From positions 1-43,288 of the forward strand of contig UPXY01000016.1 in the NCBI GenBank assembly GCA_900538305.1: DNA of 43,288 bases, read 5' to 3'. The translations under genes were made by a program, and so were the position numbers. Source of the DNA: an uncultured Collinsella sp. (GTDB taxonomy: Bacteria; Actinomycetota; Coriobacteriia; Coriobacteriales; Coriobacteriaceae). Below the pieces are notes generated by a model. That model had not been told where the DNA came from. It was given only the letters and a program-made list of their open reading frames with translations, and did not search any database. Within the stretch, counting starts at the first letter, position 1, and every line of letters starts with the position of its first letter. Shown piece after piece: positions 34,058 through 42,245 of the stretch.

Positions 34058-34237
34058 AGTACCTCCTGGGTTTCTTTGCGACGCGCAGCACATCACTTTC
34101 GTATCCCATTCCTTCAAGAAAATGCGCCACTCGCCGAAAATACTCTGGACAAGTCGCGGTAGAATAAGAGTGCATGTCAGCTCCGGCTTGCCATGTCGTC
34201 ATGGCTCGTCGGAAAAGGCACAACAGAGAGGAGAGGC

Positions 34238-34972
34238 ATGCAGTACTCAGCAGAAGTGGAGAACATGTGCCCTGTCGCCAAGGGCGCATACCACGGCCCT
34301 GCGCCCATCCCGGAGGAGGGCCAGTGGATCCAGGCCAAGGAGATCAAGGACATCTCCGGCCTCACGCACGGTGTCGGCTGGTGCGCCCCGCAGCAGGGCG
34401 CATGCAAGCTTACGCTCAACGTCAAGGAGGGCGTTATCGAGGAGTGCCTCGTCGAGACCCTCGGCTGCTCGGGCATGACCCACTCCGCAGCCATGGCCTC
34501 CGAGATCCTTCCCGGAAAGACCATCCTTGAGGCGCTCAACACCGACCTCGTGTGCGACGCTATCAACGTCGCCATGCGTGAGCTGTTCCTGCAGATTGTC
34601 TACGGCCGCAGCCAGACCGCATTCTCCGAGGACGGCCTGCCCGTGGGCGCTTCCCTCGACGACCTCGGCAAGGGCCTTCGTTCGCAGATCGGCACCATGT
34701 TCGGCACCAAGGCCAAGGGTGCTCGTTACCTCGAGCTCTCCCAGGGCTATGTCACCCGCATGGCGCTGAACGACAAGAACGAGATCATCGCGTTCGAGTT
34801 CCTGAACCTCGGCAAGTTCACCGATGCCCTCAAGAAGGGCGTTTCCCCCGAGGACGCCATCAAGGGCGCCATGGGCCACTACGGCCAGTGGGACGCCGCC
34901 GCTAAGTACATCGATCCGCGCACGGATGAGGAGACGCACACCGTCGAGTCCGTGTTCCCGGTTCACGAGTAG
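34238..34972 (+). CDS. Fe-S cluster assembly scaffold-like protein (NifU/IscU N-terminal type)
   Basis: The 244-residue protein has an IscU-like core (about 40-120): VGWCAPQQGACKLTLNVKEG with VIEECLVETLGCSGMTHSAA and LPGKTILEAL. Cysteines C49, C56, C70 and C77 are candidates for cluster binding, but the aspartate of the classical CGD motif is replaced (GACKL), and the last IscU cysteine is not clear. The C-terminal 120 residues are an added region (YLELSQGYVTRMALNDKNEI, EFLNLGKFTDALKKGVSPED). GAGGAGAGG precedes the ATG. It forms a tight pair with the GGGtGRT gene 18 bases downstream. It differs from the SufU encoded at 37498. Confidence 0.85.
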   Translation: MQYSAEVENMCPVAKGAYHGPAPIPEEGQWIQAKEIKDISGLTHGVGWCAPQQGACKLTLNVKEGVIEECLVETLGCSGMTHSAAMASEILPGKTILEALNTDLVCDAINVAMRELFLQIVYGRSQTAFSEDGLPVGASLDDLGKGLRSQIGTMFGTKAKGARYLELSQGYVTRMALNDKNEIIAFEFLNLGKFTDALKKGVSPEDAIKGAMGHYGQWDAAAKYIDPRTDEETHTVESVFPVHE

Positions 34973-34990
34973 AAGGGGAGGGAACGAACC

Positions 34991-35995
34991 ATGGCTATCA
35001 GCTTCGAAGGTTACGAGCGCCGCATCGATAAGATCAACGCGTGCCTCGCCGAGAACGGCATCTCCTCCCTCGAGGAAGCTCTGCAGATCTGCCAGGACAA
35101 GGGCATCGACCCGCGCGAGATCGTGACCGATGTCCAGTCCATCGCGTTCGAGAACGCCAAGTGGGCATACACCCTCGGTTGCGCGCTCGCCATCAAGAAG
35201 GGCGCCAAGAGCGCTTCTGAGGCCGCCGCGATCATCGGTGAGGGCCTTCAGGCTTTCTGCGTGCCCGGCTCCGTCGCCGAGGACCGCAAGGTCGGCAAGG
35301 GCCACGGCGACCTGGGCGCTATGCTCCTCGGTGACGACACCGAGTGCTTCGCGTTCCTGGCCGGCCACGAGTCCTTCGCCGCCGCCGAGGGCGCTATCGG
35401 CATCGCGCTGAACGCCAACAAGGCTCGCAAGAAGCCGCTGCGCGTCATCTTGAACGGCCTTGGCAAGGACGCCGCCCAGATCATCGCCCGCATCAACGGC
35501 TTCACCTATGTGAAGACCCAGTTCGATTACTTCACGGGCGAGCTCAAGATCGTCGAGAAGATCCCGTACTCAGATGGCCCGCGCTCCGAGGTCAACTGCT
35601 ACGGTGCCGACGACGTCCGCGAGGGCGTTGCCATCATGTGGCACGAGAACGTCGACATCTCGATCACCGGTAACTCCACCAACCCCACGCGCTTCCAGCA
35701 CCCGGTCGCCGGCACGTACTTCAAGGAGCGCGTGCTCGCCGGCAAGAAGTACTTCTCCGTGGCCTCCGGTGGCGGCACCGGCCGTACCCTGCATCCGGAC
35801 AACATGGCTGCTGGCCCCGCCTCCTACGGCATGACCGACACCATGGGCCGCATGCACTCCAGTGCCCAGTTCGCCGGCTCCTCCTCGGTGCCCGCGCACG
35901 TGGACATGATGGGTCTTATCGGCATGGGCAACAACCCCATGGTCGGCTGCACCGTTGCGTGCGCCGTTGCGGTGAACGCCGCTCTCAACGAGTAG
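34991..35995 (+). CDS. GGGtGRT family protein, unknown function
   Basis: The 334-residue protein carries the signature SVASGGGTGRTLHPDN (G260-T266) that names the GGGtGRT family. Other conserved pieces are EDRKVGKGHGDLGAMLLGDD, INGFTYVKTQFDYFTGELKI and GNSTNPTRFQHPVAGTYFKE. No signal peptide or membrane helix is seen. The pairing with the scaffold gene just upstream is what links it to Fe-S chemistry; a biochemical role has not, to my knowledge, been established. GGGAGGGAAC precedes the ATG. A good terminator follows at 36042, so the two genes form an operon of their own. Confidence 0.9.
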   Translation: MAISFEGYERRIDKINACLAENGISSLEEALQICQDKGIDPREIVTDVQSIAFENAKWAYTLGCALAIKKGAKSASEAAAIIGEGLQAFCVPGSVAEDRKVGKGHGDLGAMLLGDDTECFAFLAGHESFAAAEGAIGIALNANKARKKPLRVILNGLGKDAAQIIARINGFTYVKTQFDYFTGELKIVEKIPYSDGPRSEVNCYGADDVREGVAIMWHENVDISITGNSTNPTRFQHPVAGTYFKERVLAGKKYFSVASGGGTGRTLHPDNMAAGPASYGMTDTMGRMHSSAQFAGSSSVPAHVDMMGLIGMGNNPMVGCTVACAVAVNAALNE

Positions 35996-36004
35996 CGTAT
36001 GCTT

Positions 36005-36127
36005 GTAGAATAACCCCAGGGTTTTTTACATTGCGCAAAACACTGCCGCTCAGAGCTTATCTGGGCGGCAGTTTTTCGTCGAATGTAAAATTACCCCATG
36101 TGAAATAACCCCAGGGGTTTTTTAACA
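36005..36127. repeat. REP-like repeats, family A, left of the RAYT gene
   Basis: Three related units stand at 36005-36030, 36084-36098 and 36099-36127, all with the ACCCCAGGG/TTTTTT core. The last is the left member of the inverted pair that flanks the RAYT gene: it matches the reverse complement of 37022-37050 at 27 of 29 positions. The GGGtGRT operon terminator lies inside this block. Confidence 0.8.
36042..36076 (+). terminator. Intrinsic terminator of the scaffold/GGGtGRT operon
   Basis: ACTGCCGCTCAGA pairs with TCTGGGCGGCAGT (one mismatch region), followed by TTTTT. It lies 47 bases after the GGGtGRT stop, in the right orientation. Confidence 0.85.
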
Positions 36128-37050
36128 TGGTGCGCCGGCGCCTTCGCCCTGGCTGTGCGCTGCAAGGTTCCCTTTATTCTCCCAGCAGCTTATGCGCGAG
36201 CGCGAACGCGGGCGATGATGCCGGTGCCGATGCCCGTCAGGCGCTCGATCTGCTTGATGGTGAGGCTATTGCCGCGTAACGCCGCGATGACCTCGTTGCG
36301 CCGTGCAGGAGGTAGTGCTTTTACGGCGGAGGCGTCTGCGCAGCCAAAGGATGCGACGATCCTGTTCGCTACCTCGAGCGCCTCGTTGCTCGAGAGTTTG
36401 ACAACGCCTTCGAAGCCAATATCGCCCGGCTGTCCGCCCGCGCAAAGTTCGACAAAGCCCTTCGGTCCCTGCAGCATGTCCAGCACCAATGCGGTCGAGC
36501 ATATGCCGTCGCTGGATCCTTCGGCATACGCGCGATAACTGCTCCAGCGATACTCCGATGCGGGGCAAATCCCCGCTTTTGATGGATTGATGTGCACATA
36601 GCGAACCGTGGCGAGCAGGTAGTCGTCCGTGTCGATGGCCTCGCTGAAGAACCTGGGTTGGAACACGCTGCCGACGTGTCCCGTCTTTTGGTTGAAATAC
36701 TTCGCATAGGAGCCGAGCAGGCTGCCCACGGCAAGACCGAGTCGCTGAGCCTGATCTTCCACAACGAGGTGGACGTGGTTGTCCATGAGGCACCAAGCGA
36801 TGACCTCGATATCATCCGCGTGCGCGAAGCGATCCAGGTACGTGAGGAAGGCGTCGCGATCGGCATCATCGGTGAAGATGAGCTGCTTGCCGTTTCCGCG
36901 GGCGACAACGTGGTACAGGCCGGATTCTGAAACGGTACGCGGCGCGCTGGGCATGGTTCCTCCAATGTCGAGTGACGAAAAAGAAACGTAGGGGTATCGT
37001 GCCGTGCCCCTGGGGTGGGGATGTTAAAAAACCCCTGGGGTAATTTTACA
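36099..37050. mobile_element. RAYT gene between inverted 29-nt repeats (REPtron-like unit)
   Basis: The unit runs from the 29-base repeat at 36099-36127 to its inverted partner at 37022-37050 (27 of 29 bases match) and contains only the RAYT gene. Related palindromes elsewhere in the window lack a transposase. No target duplication is evident. It is bounded on the right by the tRNA terminator at 37063 and on the left by the GGGtGRT operon. Confidence 0.75.
36190..36954 (-). CDS. REP-associated tyrosine transposase (RAYT, Y1/HUH type)
   Basis: The 254-residue protein has the Y1 transposase pattern: LYHVVARGNGKQLIFTDDAD, the HUH-type histidine pair in DNHVHLVVED (H60, H62), YAKYFNQKTGHVGSVFQ with the candidate catalytic tyrosine (Y86, or Y83), and YVHINPSKAG with WSSY. 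The C-terminus (about 215-254, RRNEVIAALRGNSLTIKQIE) is a helix-turn-helix extension. RAYTs nick DNA at repetitive palindromes and are single-copy domesticated relatives of IS200/IS605. All key residues are present, so it may be active. GGAGG precedes the ATG. Inverted family A repeats flank it at 36099 and 37022. Confidence 0.9.
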   Translation of the reverse strand: MPSAPRTVSESGLYHVVARGNGKQLIFTDDADRDAFLTYLDRFAHADDIEVIAWCLMDNHVHLVVEDQAQRLGLAVGSLLGSYAKYFNQKTGHVGSVFQPRFFSEAIDTDDYLLATVRYVHINPSKAGICPASEYRWSSYRAYAEGSSDGICSTALVLDMLQGPKGFVELCAGGQPGDIGFEGVVKLSSNEALEVANRIVASFGCADASAVKALPPARRNEVIAALRGNSLTIKQIERLTGIGTGIIARVRARA

Positions 37051-37062
37051 TCTTAAGGTATG

Positions 37063-37085
37063 AAAAAAGCTCCCGGAGGAGCTTT
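37063..37085 (-). terminator. Intrinsic terminator after tRNA-Lys
   Basis: On the minus strand AAAGCTCC and GGAGCTTTTTT form a stem with T-run, directly after the tRNA-Lys gene. Confidence 0.85.
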
Positions 37086-37094
37086 GAAATTGAA

Positions 37095-37170
37095 TGGTGG
37101 ACCGGCAGGGGTTCGAACCCTGGACCTTGGGATTAAGAGTCCCCTGCTCTACCAGCTGAGCTACCGGTCC
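37095..37170 (-). tRNA. tRNA-Lys(CTT)
   Basis: On the minus strand the cloverleaf is complete: acceptor GGACCGG with CCGGTCC, D-arm TAGCTCAGCTGGTAGAGCA, anticodon loop CTCTTAA (CTT, decoding AAG), and T-arm CAGGGTTCGAACCCTG. The CCA end is encoded. The gene lies downstream of tRNA-His with a gap of 16 bases, and both likely come from one transcript. Confidence 0.95.
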
Positions 37171-37186
37171 AATTATCAAAGAAACG

Positions 37187-37263
37187 TGGGGTGGGTACAG
37201 GGGCTCGAACCCTGGACCTCCGGGACCACAACCCGGCGCTCTAGCCAACTGAGCTACACCCAC
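37187..37263 (-). tRNA. tRNA-His(GTG)
   Basis: On the minus strand the acceptor GTGGGTG pairs with TACCCAC, and an extra G at 37264 is available as the -1 base that histidyl tRNAs need. The anticodon loop is TTGTGGT (GTG), the T-arm has GGGTTCGAGCCCC, the discriminator is C and CCA is encoded. Confidence 0.95.
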
Positions 37264-37292
37264 CGTGTTTCCCCGCGCCAAAGCGCTTGACT

Positions 37293-37321
37293 ATTATGGC
37301 AGTGAAAGCGATGGCGCGCAA
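37293..37321 (-). promoter_or_regulatory. Promoter candidate for the tRNA pair
   Basis: Read on the minus strand, TTGCGC (37316-37321) and CATAAT (37293-37298) are separated by 17 bases and end about 29 bases before tRNA-His. The remaining bases up to 37497 (downstream of sufU) hold nothing I can name. Confidence 0.45.
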
Positions 37322-37497
37322 GGGGGAATTTCATCTTTTTTGAATTCGCTGTATCCAGCTGGTAGGAACCTGCCTGGAGAGGGGTGCTGGATGCCAATCT
37401 AGAATCCCTCTGAGGTTAGCTTGCATGCCGGAGACGGGGTGTCGGCCAACCCGCTCGGGATGATAAAGCCCCTGCGGTGTTTAACACGTCTACTTTC

Positions 37498-37923
37498 CTA
37501 CTTTCCTGCGAGCATGCCGTCAAGGGTGCGCCAGGCAAGCTCGGCGCACTTCACGCGGGCGGGCATGTGGGAGATGTCGCGCAGTTGCGCGGCTTCGTCC
37601 AGGTCCTCGTAGTCTTCGTCCGAAAGCTCCTCGCCGCGGATCATCGCCAAGAACAGTCCCGCCAGGCGCCGCGCCTCCTCAACGGTCTCGCCGGTGATGA
37701 GATCGGCCATGATGTCGGCGCTCGCCTGGCTTATGGCGCAACCGTGCCCCGTGAAGCTCGCCTCCTCGATCACGCTGTTCTCCACGCGCAGCTGCAGCGT
37801 GAGCTCATCGCCGCAGCTGGGGTTGATGCCCTCGTGCGTGTGGGTGGGGGAGTCCATCTCGTATTTGTAGTCCGGATGCGAGTTGTGCTCCATGAACGTG
37901 GTCGAGGTGTAGAGGTTAGCCAT
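37498..37923 (-). CDS. sufU: Fe-S cluster assembly protein SufU
   Basis: The 141-residue protein shows the SufU zinc/sulfur-transfer residues: C37 and D39 in PSCGDE, C62 in GHGCAISQASAD and C126 in RVKCAELAW. The insertion between the second and third cysteine and the length fit SufU rather than IscU. SufU takes the persulfide from SufS and hands it on to the SufBCD complex. An AGGAG site precedes the ATG. It is the last gene of the suf run, separated from sufS by a family D repeat. Confidence 0.93.
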   Translation of the reverse strand: MANLYTSTTFMEHNSHPDYKYEMDSPTHTHEGINPSCGDELTLQLRVENSVIEEASFTGHGCAISQASADIMADLITGETVEEARRLAGLFLAMIRGEELSDEDYEDLDEAAQLRDISHMPARVKCAELAWRTLDGMLAGK

Positions 37924-37961
37924 AGTTGTTCTCCTGAACTCGCTGACATCAGCCATTGGGC

Positions 37962-38084
37962 AGCCATTGGGGACGGGGGATATTGGCTGGTGAGTGGGCA
38001 CCAACCATTAGGGACGGGGGATATTGGCTGGTGAGTGCTTGCGATGTCGACCAGCCAATAACCCCCGTCCCCAATGGCTGGTCG
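37962..38084. repeat. Palindromic repeat cluster, family D, between sufS and sufU
   Basis: Two direct units (37962-37994 and 38003-38035) share GGGACGGGGGATATTGGCTG, with GTGAG following. An inverted unit at 38048-38084 (CCAGCCAATAACCCCCGTCC core) can pair with either one, giving stems of about 30 bases. Related copies lie at 15463-15485 and 43197-43260. It interrupts the suf operon without splitting a gene. Confidence 0.85.
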
Positions 38085-38090
38085 AGTCGT

Positions 38091-39383
38091 TTAGGCGTGG
38101 AAGGTGGACCAGACAGTCTTGAGGCCATCGATGAAGCGGTCGACATCATCGGCGTCGTTGTAGAAGGCAAGGCTCGCGCGGCAGCAGGCGAGGTTCTCGA
38201 CGCCGAGCCAGGTGAGCAGCGGCTGCGCGCAGTGATGCCCGGCGCGGATGCACACCCCGTCCATGTCGAGGATGCTCGCCACGTCGTGTGGATGGATGCC
38301 CTGCACGTTGAAGCTGACGACGCCGTGGTGGCATGCCGGGTCATCAGAGCCGATGATATCCACGTACGGCAGCGTAGCCAGGCGATCCATGGTGTACGCC
38401 ACAAGTGCCGCCTCACGCGAGGCGACCGCTTCGTAACCCACCGTCTCGGAGAGGTATGCGAGCGCTACACCCGTCGCATAGATGCCCGCGGCATCCTGCG
38501 TGCCCGCCTCGAACTTCTCGGGTACGGGCGCCCACACGGCGTCTTGCTCGGTCACAGAATCGATCATCTCACCGCCGGTAAGCATGGGCGGCATCTGTTC
38601 GAGCAGTTCGTGGCGTCCCCACAGCACGCCGATGCCCATGGGCCCCAGCGCCTTGTGCGCGGAGAAAGCGAAGAAATCTGCGCCGAGTTCATGCACATCG
38701 ATCGCCATGTGCGGCACGGACTGCGCTCCGTCTACCACAAGGTAGCCGCTGTGCGCATGTACTGCGTCGGCGAGCGTGCGGACGGGATTCTCCACGCCAA
38801 GCACGTTCGACACGTGCGCGCAGGCGACGATCTTCGTGCGCGGACCCACCTTGGCGGCGATCTCCTCGCTTGAGATGCGACCCTCGCCGTCCGGGTAGAG
38901 GTAGACGAGCGTCGCGCCGGCAGCGCGGCACGCCTGCTGCCAGGGAATCAGGTTCGAATGGTGCTCCATGATGGTGATGGCGACCTCGTCACCCGGTTTG
39001 AGCACGCATGGCGCGAACGATTTCGCCACGAGGTTCAGCGACTCGCTCGCGTTTCGGGTGAAGACAACGTCGGCTGCCTGCGCGCGCCCGCGCTCGTCGA
39101 TCGTGCCCAGGAGCTGTGCGATCCGTGCGCGCACTTCGGCGATCGCCTCGGTGGCTTCCACGGAAAGCGAGTACAGGCCGCGTAGCGGGTTCGCGTTCAT
39201 CGTCTCGTAGAAGCGCCGCTGCGCATCGAGTACACATGTGGGGCGCTGGGCGGTGGCGCCGCTGTCCAGGAAGGCAATCTGGGGCTTGTCTGCGAGCAGG
39301 GGAAAGTCTGCCTTGTAGGGATTCTGCCGAATATCGGCAGCCGCGGTGCTCACGCCGGCAAGTCCGTGCTCCATGTTCGTCAT
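38091..39383 (-). CDS. sufS: Cysteine desulfurase SufS
   Basis: The 430-residue PLP enzyme has the cofactor lysine in FSAHKALGPMG (K244) and the active cysteine in RAGHHCAQPLL (C385), the class II (SufS) form. The N-terminal HHSNLIPWQQ is family-typical. It produces a persulfide for SufU. The ATG overlaps the sufD stop (ATGA), so translation is coupled; GAGGAGG lies seven bases upstream. Its length is slightly above the usual 405-410 because of a short N-terminal tail. Confidence 0.95.
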   Translation of the reverse strand: MTNMEHGLAGVSTAAADIRQNPYKADFPLLADKPQIAFLDSGATAQRPTCVLDAQRRFYETMNANPLRGLYSLSVEATEAIAEVRARIAQLLGTIDERGRAQAADVVFTRNASESLNLVAKSFAPCVLKPGDEVAITIMEHHSNLIPWQQACRAAGATLVYLYPDGEGRISSEEIAAKVGPRTKIVACAHVSNVLGVENPVRTLADAVHAHSGYLVVDGAQSVPHMAIDVHELGADFFAFSAHKALGPMGIGVLWGRHELLEQMPPMLTGGEMIDSVTEQDAVWAPVPEKFEAGTQDAAGIYATGVALAYLSETVGYEAVASREAALVAYTMDRLATLPYVDIIGSDDPACHHGVVSFNVQGIHPHDVASILDMDGVCIRAGHHCAQPLLTWLGVENLACCRASLAFYNDADDVDRFIDGLKTVWSTFHA

Positions 39384-40708
39384 GCGACGTCCTCCTCGAG
39401 GTCTTCGTCTTCGAAATACTCGAAATCTTCCGCCAAGGCGCTGCCCAGGCGCATCACGTTGTGCCTGATCGCATCGTCCGGCGCGGAAAGTGCGGCGTCC
39501 TCGAGCTTCGCGGTGATGAAGAGCGCTTCGGCGGCTTCTTCGGAAAGCCCGCGGCAGCCCAGGTAGAAGAGCTGCTCGGGACGTACGTGGCCGATTGTGG
39601 CACCATGGTTGCCGGCGACGTCGTCTTCGTCGCACAGGATCACGGGCACGGTCTTGTTGTCCACGCCCTTGCTCGCGAGCAGCACGGTCTCGCGCTCGGT
39701 GCCCTCGGAGCCCTTGCATCCGTGTACGAGGTCGATCGTGCCGCGCAGAACCTTCTTCGCGCATCCGGTAAGCACGCCGTTCGCATCCATGTTCGAGACC
39801 GTTTTGCGGCCGCGCTGACGGATGATGTAGTTGAAATCGCGCGTCTCCGCGACGCTTGCGAGATAGCGCGTGTCGATATCCATGCGGGCGGTATCCCCGC
39901 GCAAGTCTGCAGCAAGGCCGGTTGCGGTATGGGCACCGCCGAGCACCACGTGGCGCACGGTCACGCGGGCGCCCTCGTCGAGCACGTAGCCGGAGTCATC
40001 GAGCACCGTGAAGGCGTCGTCCGCGGTGATGTAGACGGTGATTTTCACGCGCGCGTTCGCGCCGGCGAAGACGCGCAGCTCAGAGCCAATGAGACCGAGA
40101 GATTCGCTCGCAGCATCCTGTGCGGGGCGAGCGCCCTCGACGACGCCGTCGAGCGAGATCACGAGGTTGAACGTCGAGTTCGCTTCGGCGACGACGTCGA
40201 CGCTCGCTGCCGCAGCGCCGCCCTGCTCGCCGGTAACGCGGACGGTCGCCTGGCCTTCGGCACCTGCCGCCGTCGCGAGCGTGATCGCGCCGCCAGCGAT
40301 GAAGCCCAGGTAGGCGCGGGCATCGGCCCCGATACCGGTCTCGAAGGCGCGGGCGATGTCACCGGCGTCCTCTTCGAGCGCGGCGCGGCGCTGGTAGCGC
40401 GAGAGCGCTGGCGTGTCGAGGTCGGCGATATCCTCGTGCGCGAGTTTGGCCGCACGCACGCTCGCGCGGCTATCTGCCGTATCGGCCGCATCGCTGCGCG
40501 CCGCATCGAGTCGCTCCTGCAGCTTCGCGACAGCGTTCTCGAAGGTCGCCGTGGTATCGAGCAGCGCATCCTCCGCCTCGATATCCGTGCCGCCCACGCG
40601 CTCGAGCCCTTGGGGGATCTCGATCGCGGTGTCGTTCATGCGCAGCCAGCGCCAGGTGGGCGCGGGCATGGCGCTCATATGCTGCATCGTGAGTGCGTCC
40701 ATCAGCAT
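39380..40708 (-). CDS. sufD: Fe-S cluster assembly protein SufD
   Basis: The 442-residue protein belongs to the SufB/SufD beta-helix family: a variable N-terminal helical part with LSRYQRRAALEEDAGD, then RYLASVAETRDFNYIIRQRG, then GATIGHVRPEQLFYLGCRGL, the histidine-containing SufBCD core motif. The long N-terminal region is less conserved. An ATG six bases further in (40702) has the better spacing to GGAG and may be the true start. A family B repeat of about 50 bases separates it from sufB. Confidence 0.9.
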   Translation of the reverse strand: MLMDALTMQHMSAMPAPTWRWLRMNDTAIEIPQGLERVGGTDIEAEDALLDTTATFENAVAKLQERLDAARSDAADTADSRASVRAAKLAHEDIADLDTPALSRYQRRAALEEDAGDIARAFETGIGADARAYLGFIAGGAITLATAAGAEGQATVRVTGEQGGAAAASVDVVAEANSTFNLVISLDGVVEGARPAQDAASESLGLIGSELRVFAGANARVKITVYITADDAFTVLDDSGYVLDEGARVTVRHVVLGGAHTATGLAADLRGDTARMDIDTRYLASVAETRDFNYIIRQRGRKTVSNMDANGVLTGCAKKVLRGTIDLVHGCKGSEGTERETVLLASKGVDNKTVPVILCDEDDVAGNHGATIGHVRPEQLFYLGCRGLSEEAAEALFITAKLEDAALSAPDDAIRHNVMRLGSALAEDFEYFEDEDLEEDVA

Positions 40709-40775
40709 TCACTCCAAACGTGACTCAGCGAAATCCGTTCCAAATGGGCTTTCCTCTGGATCATCAAGCCTGTCC

Positions 40776-40824
40776 CCCAATGAAGCAAAAGGTAACGTTT
40801 TGAACCCGTCCCTATATGACGCAT
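40776..40824. repeat. Family B half-copy between sufB and sufD
   Basis: The core CAAAAGGTAACGTTTTGAAC with following CCGTCCCTATATGACGCAT matches the right arm of the repeat at 8500-8538; the left arm is absent. It abuts the sufB stop and is probably part of the suf message. Confidence 0.75.
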
Positions 40825-42236
40825 CATCCGATCGCGCCTTCCATCTCGAGCTTGATGAGGTTGTTCATCTCGACGGCGTACTCGAGCGGCAGCTCCTTGG
40901 CCACCGGATTCGCGAAGCCGTTCACGATCATCGCGCGCGCCTCCTCCTCGGGGATGCCGCGGCTCATGAGGTAGAACACCTTGTCGTCGCCAATGCGGCC
41001 GATCGTCGCCTCGTGGCCGATGTCGACGTTCTTGGCGCGCACGTCCATAGCGGGGATGGTGTCGGAGCGGGACTCGTCGTCGAGCATGAGCGAGGCGCAG
41101 CTCACGCTCACGCGTGCGCCCTCGGCTTTCGGCGTCACCACCACGGAGCTGCGGAACGTCTGGATGCCGCCGCCCTTGGAGATACCCTTCGTCTCGACGG
41201 TCGCACTCGTGTCGGGCGCGTTCAGCACCACCTTGCAACCGGTGTCGAGGTTTTGCCCCGCGCCGGCGAAGGTGATGCCCGTGAAGCTCGAGCGGCTCTT
41301 GCGGCCGTTCAGTACGCTCATGGGGTAGAGGTAGCCCACGTGGCTGCCGAAGCTGCCGCTGATCCACTCGATTTCGCCCTCATCGTCCACGCGGGCGCGC
41401 TTGGTGTTCAGGTTGTACATGTTCTTCGACCAGTTCTCGATGGTCGAATAGCGCAAGTGCGCGCGCTTGCCCACGAAGAGCTCCACGGCACCTGCGTGCA
41501 GGTTGGCCACGTTGTACTTCGGCGCCGAGCAACCCTCGATGAAGTGCAGGTCGGCGTCGTCCTCTACGATGATGAGCGTGTGCTCGAACTGGCCCGCGCC
41601 CTTGGCGTTCAGGCGGAAGTAGCTCTGGAGGGGGAAGTCGAGCTTCGTGCCGGCGGGCACGTAGACGAACGAGCCGCCGCTCCACACCGCGCCATGGAGT
41701 GCGGCGAACTTGTGGTCCGTGGGCGGGATGAGCGTCATGAACTTGCTCCGGATGAGCGCCTCCCACTTGGGCTCGTGGAGCGCCTCCTCGATGCCGGAGT
41801 AGACGATGCCCAGCTTCGAGGCCGTGTCTTGCATGTTGTGGTACACGAGCTCGGAGTCGTATTGGGCGCCCACGCCGGCCAGGTAGCTGCGCTCGGCCTC
41901 GGGGATGCCCAGACGCTCGAAGGTGTTCTTGATGTCCTCGGGCACCTCGTCCCATGTAGCGTTCTGGTCCGTATTGGGCTTCACGTAGGTGACGATGTTG
42001 TCCATGTCGAGCCCTGCGATGCTGGGACCCCACGTGGGGTTGGGCATACGATGGTAGGTCTCGAGGGACTTCAGACGGAAGTCGAGCATCCATTCGGGCT
42101 CGTCCTTGCGGCGGCTGATCTCTTCGACAATCTCCGGCGTGAGGCCACTGTCCAGGCGCTCGAAGCCCTCCTCGCTATCAACGATGTCGTAGAGGGTGCG
42201 GTCGATGTCCGCGACCTCGGTGCGTTGCTTTGCCAC
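40824..42236 (-). CDS. sufB: Fe-S cluster assembly protein SufB
   Basis: The 470-residue protein is the scaffold subunit of SufBC2D. Visible family blocks include FRLKSLETYHRMPNPTWGP, VSCASLMLDDESRSDTIPAM, then GHEATIGRIGDDKVFYLMSRG with the core histidine, and GIPEEEARAMIVNGF. Candidate ligand cysteines are in EGCSAPKYN and DTGCKVVLNAP. The start is GTG with GGAGG upstream, nine bases after the sufC stop. Confidence 0.95.
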   Translation of the reverse strand: MAKQRTEVADIDRTLYDIVDSEEGFERLDSGLTPEIVEEISRRKDEPEWMLDFRLKSLETYHRMPNPTWGPSIAGLDMDNIVTYVKPNTDQNATWDEVPEDIKNTFERLGIPEAERSYLAGVGAQYDSELVYHNMQDTASKLGIVYSGIEEALHEPKWEALIRSKFMTLIPPTDHKFAALHGAVWSGGSFVYVPAGTKLDFPLQSYFRLNAKGAGQFEHTLIIVEDDADLHFIEGCSAPKYNVANLHAGAVELFVGKRAHLRYSTIENWSKNMYNLNTKRARVDDEGEIEWISGSFGSHVGYLYPMSVLNGRKSRSSFTGITFAGAGQNLDTGCKVVLNAPDTSATVETKGISKGGGIQTFRSSVVVTPKAEGARVSVSCASLMLDDESRSDTIPAMDVRAKNVDIGHEATIGRIGDDKVFYLMSRGIPEEEARAMIVNGFANPVAKELPLEYAVEMNNLIKLEMEGAIG

Positions 42237-42245
42237 GGCCGCCTC

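Noticed and set aside
34238..34972. A second SufU
   Set aside because: The length (244 residues), the cysteine spacing and the pairing with GGGtGRT differ from SufU, and a normal SufU is encoded at 37498.
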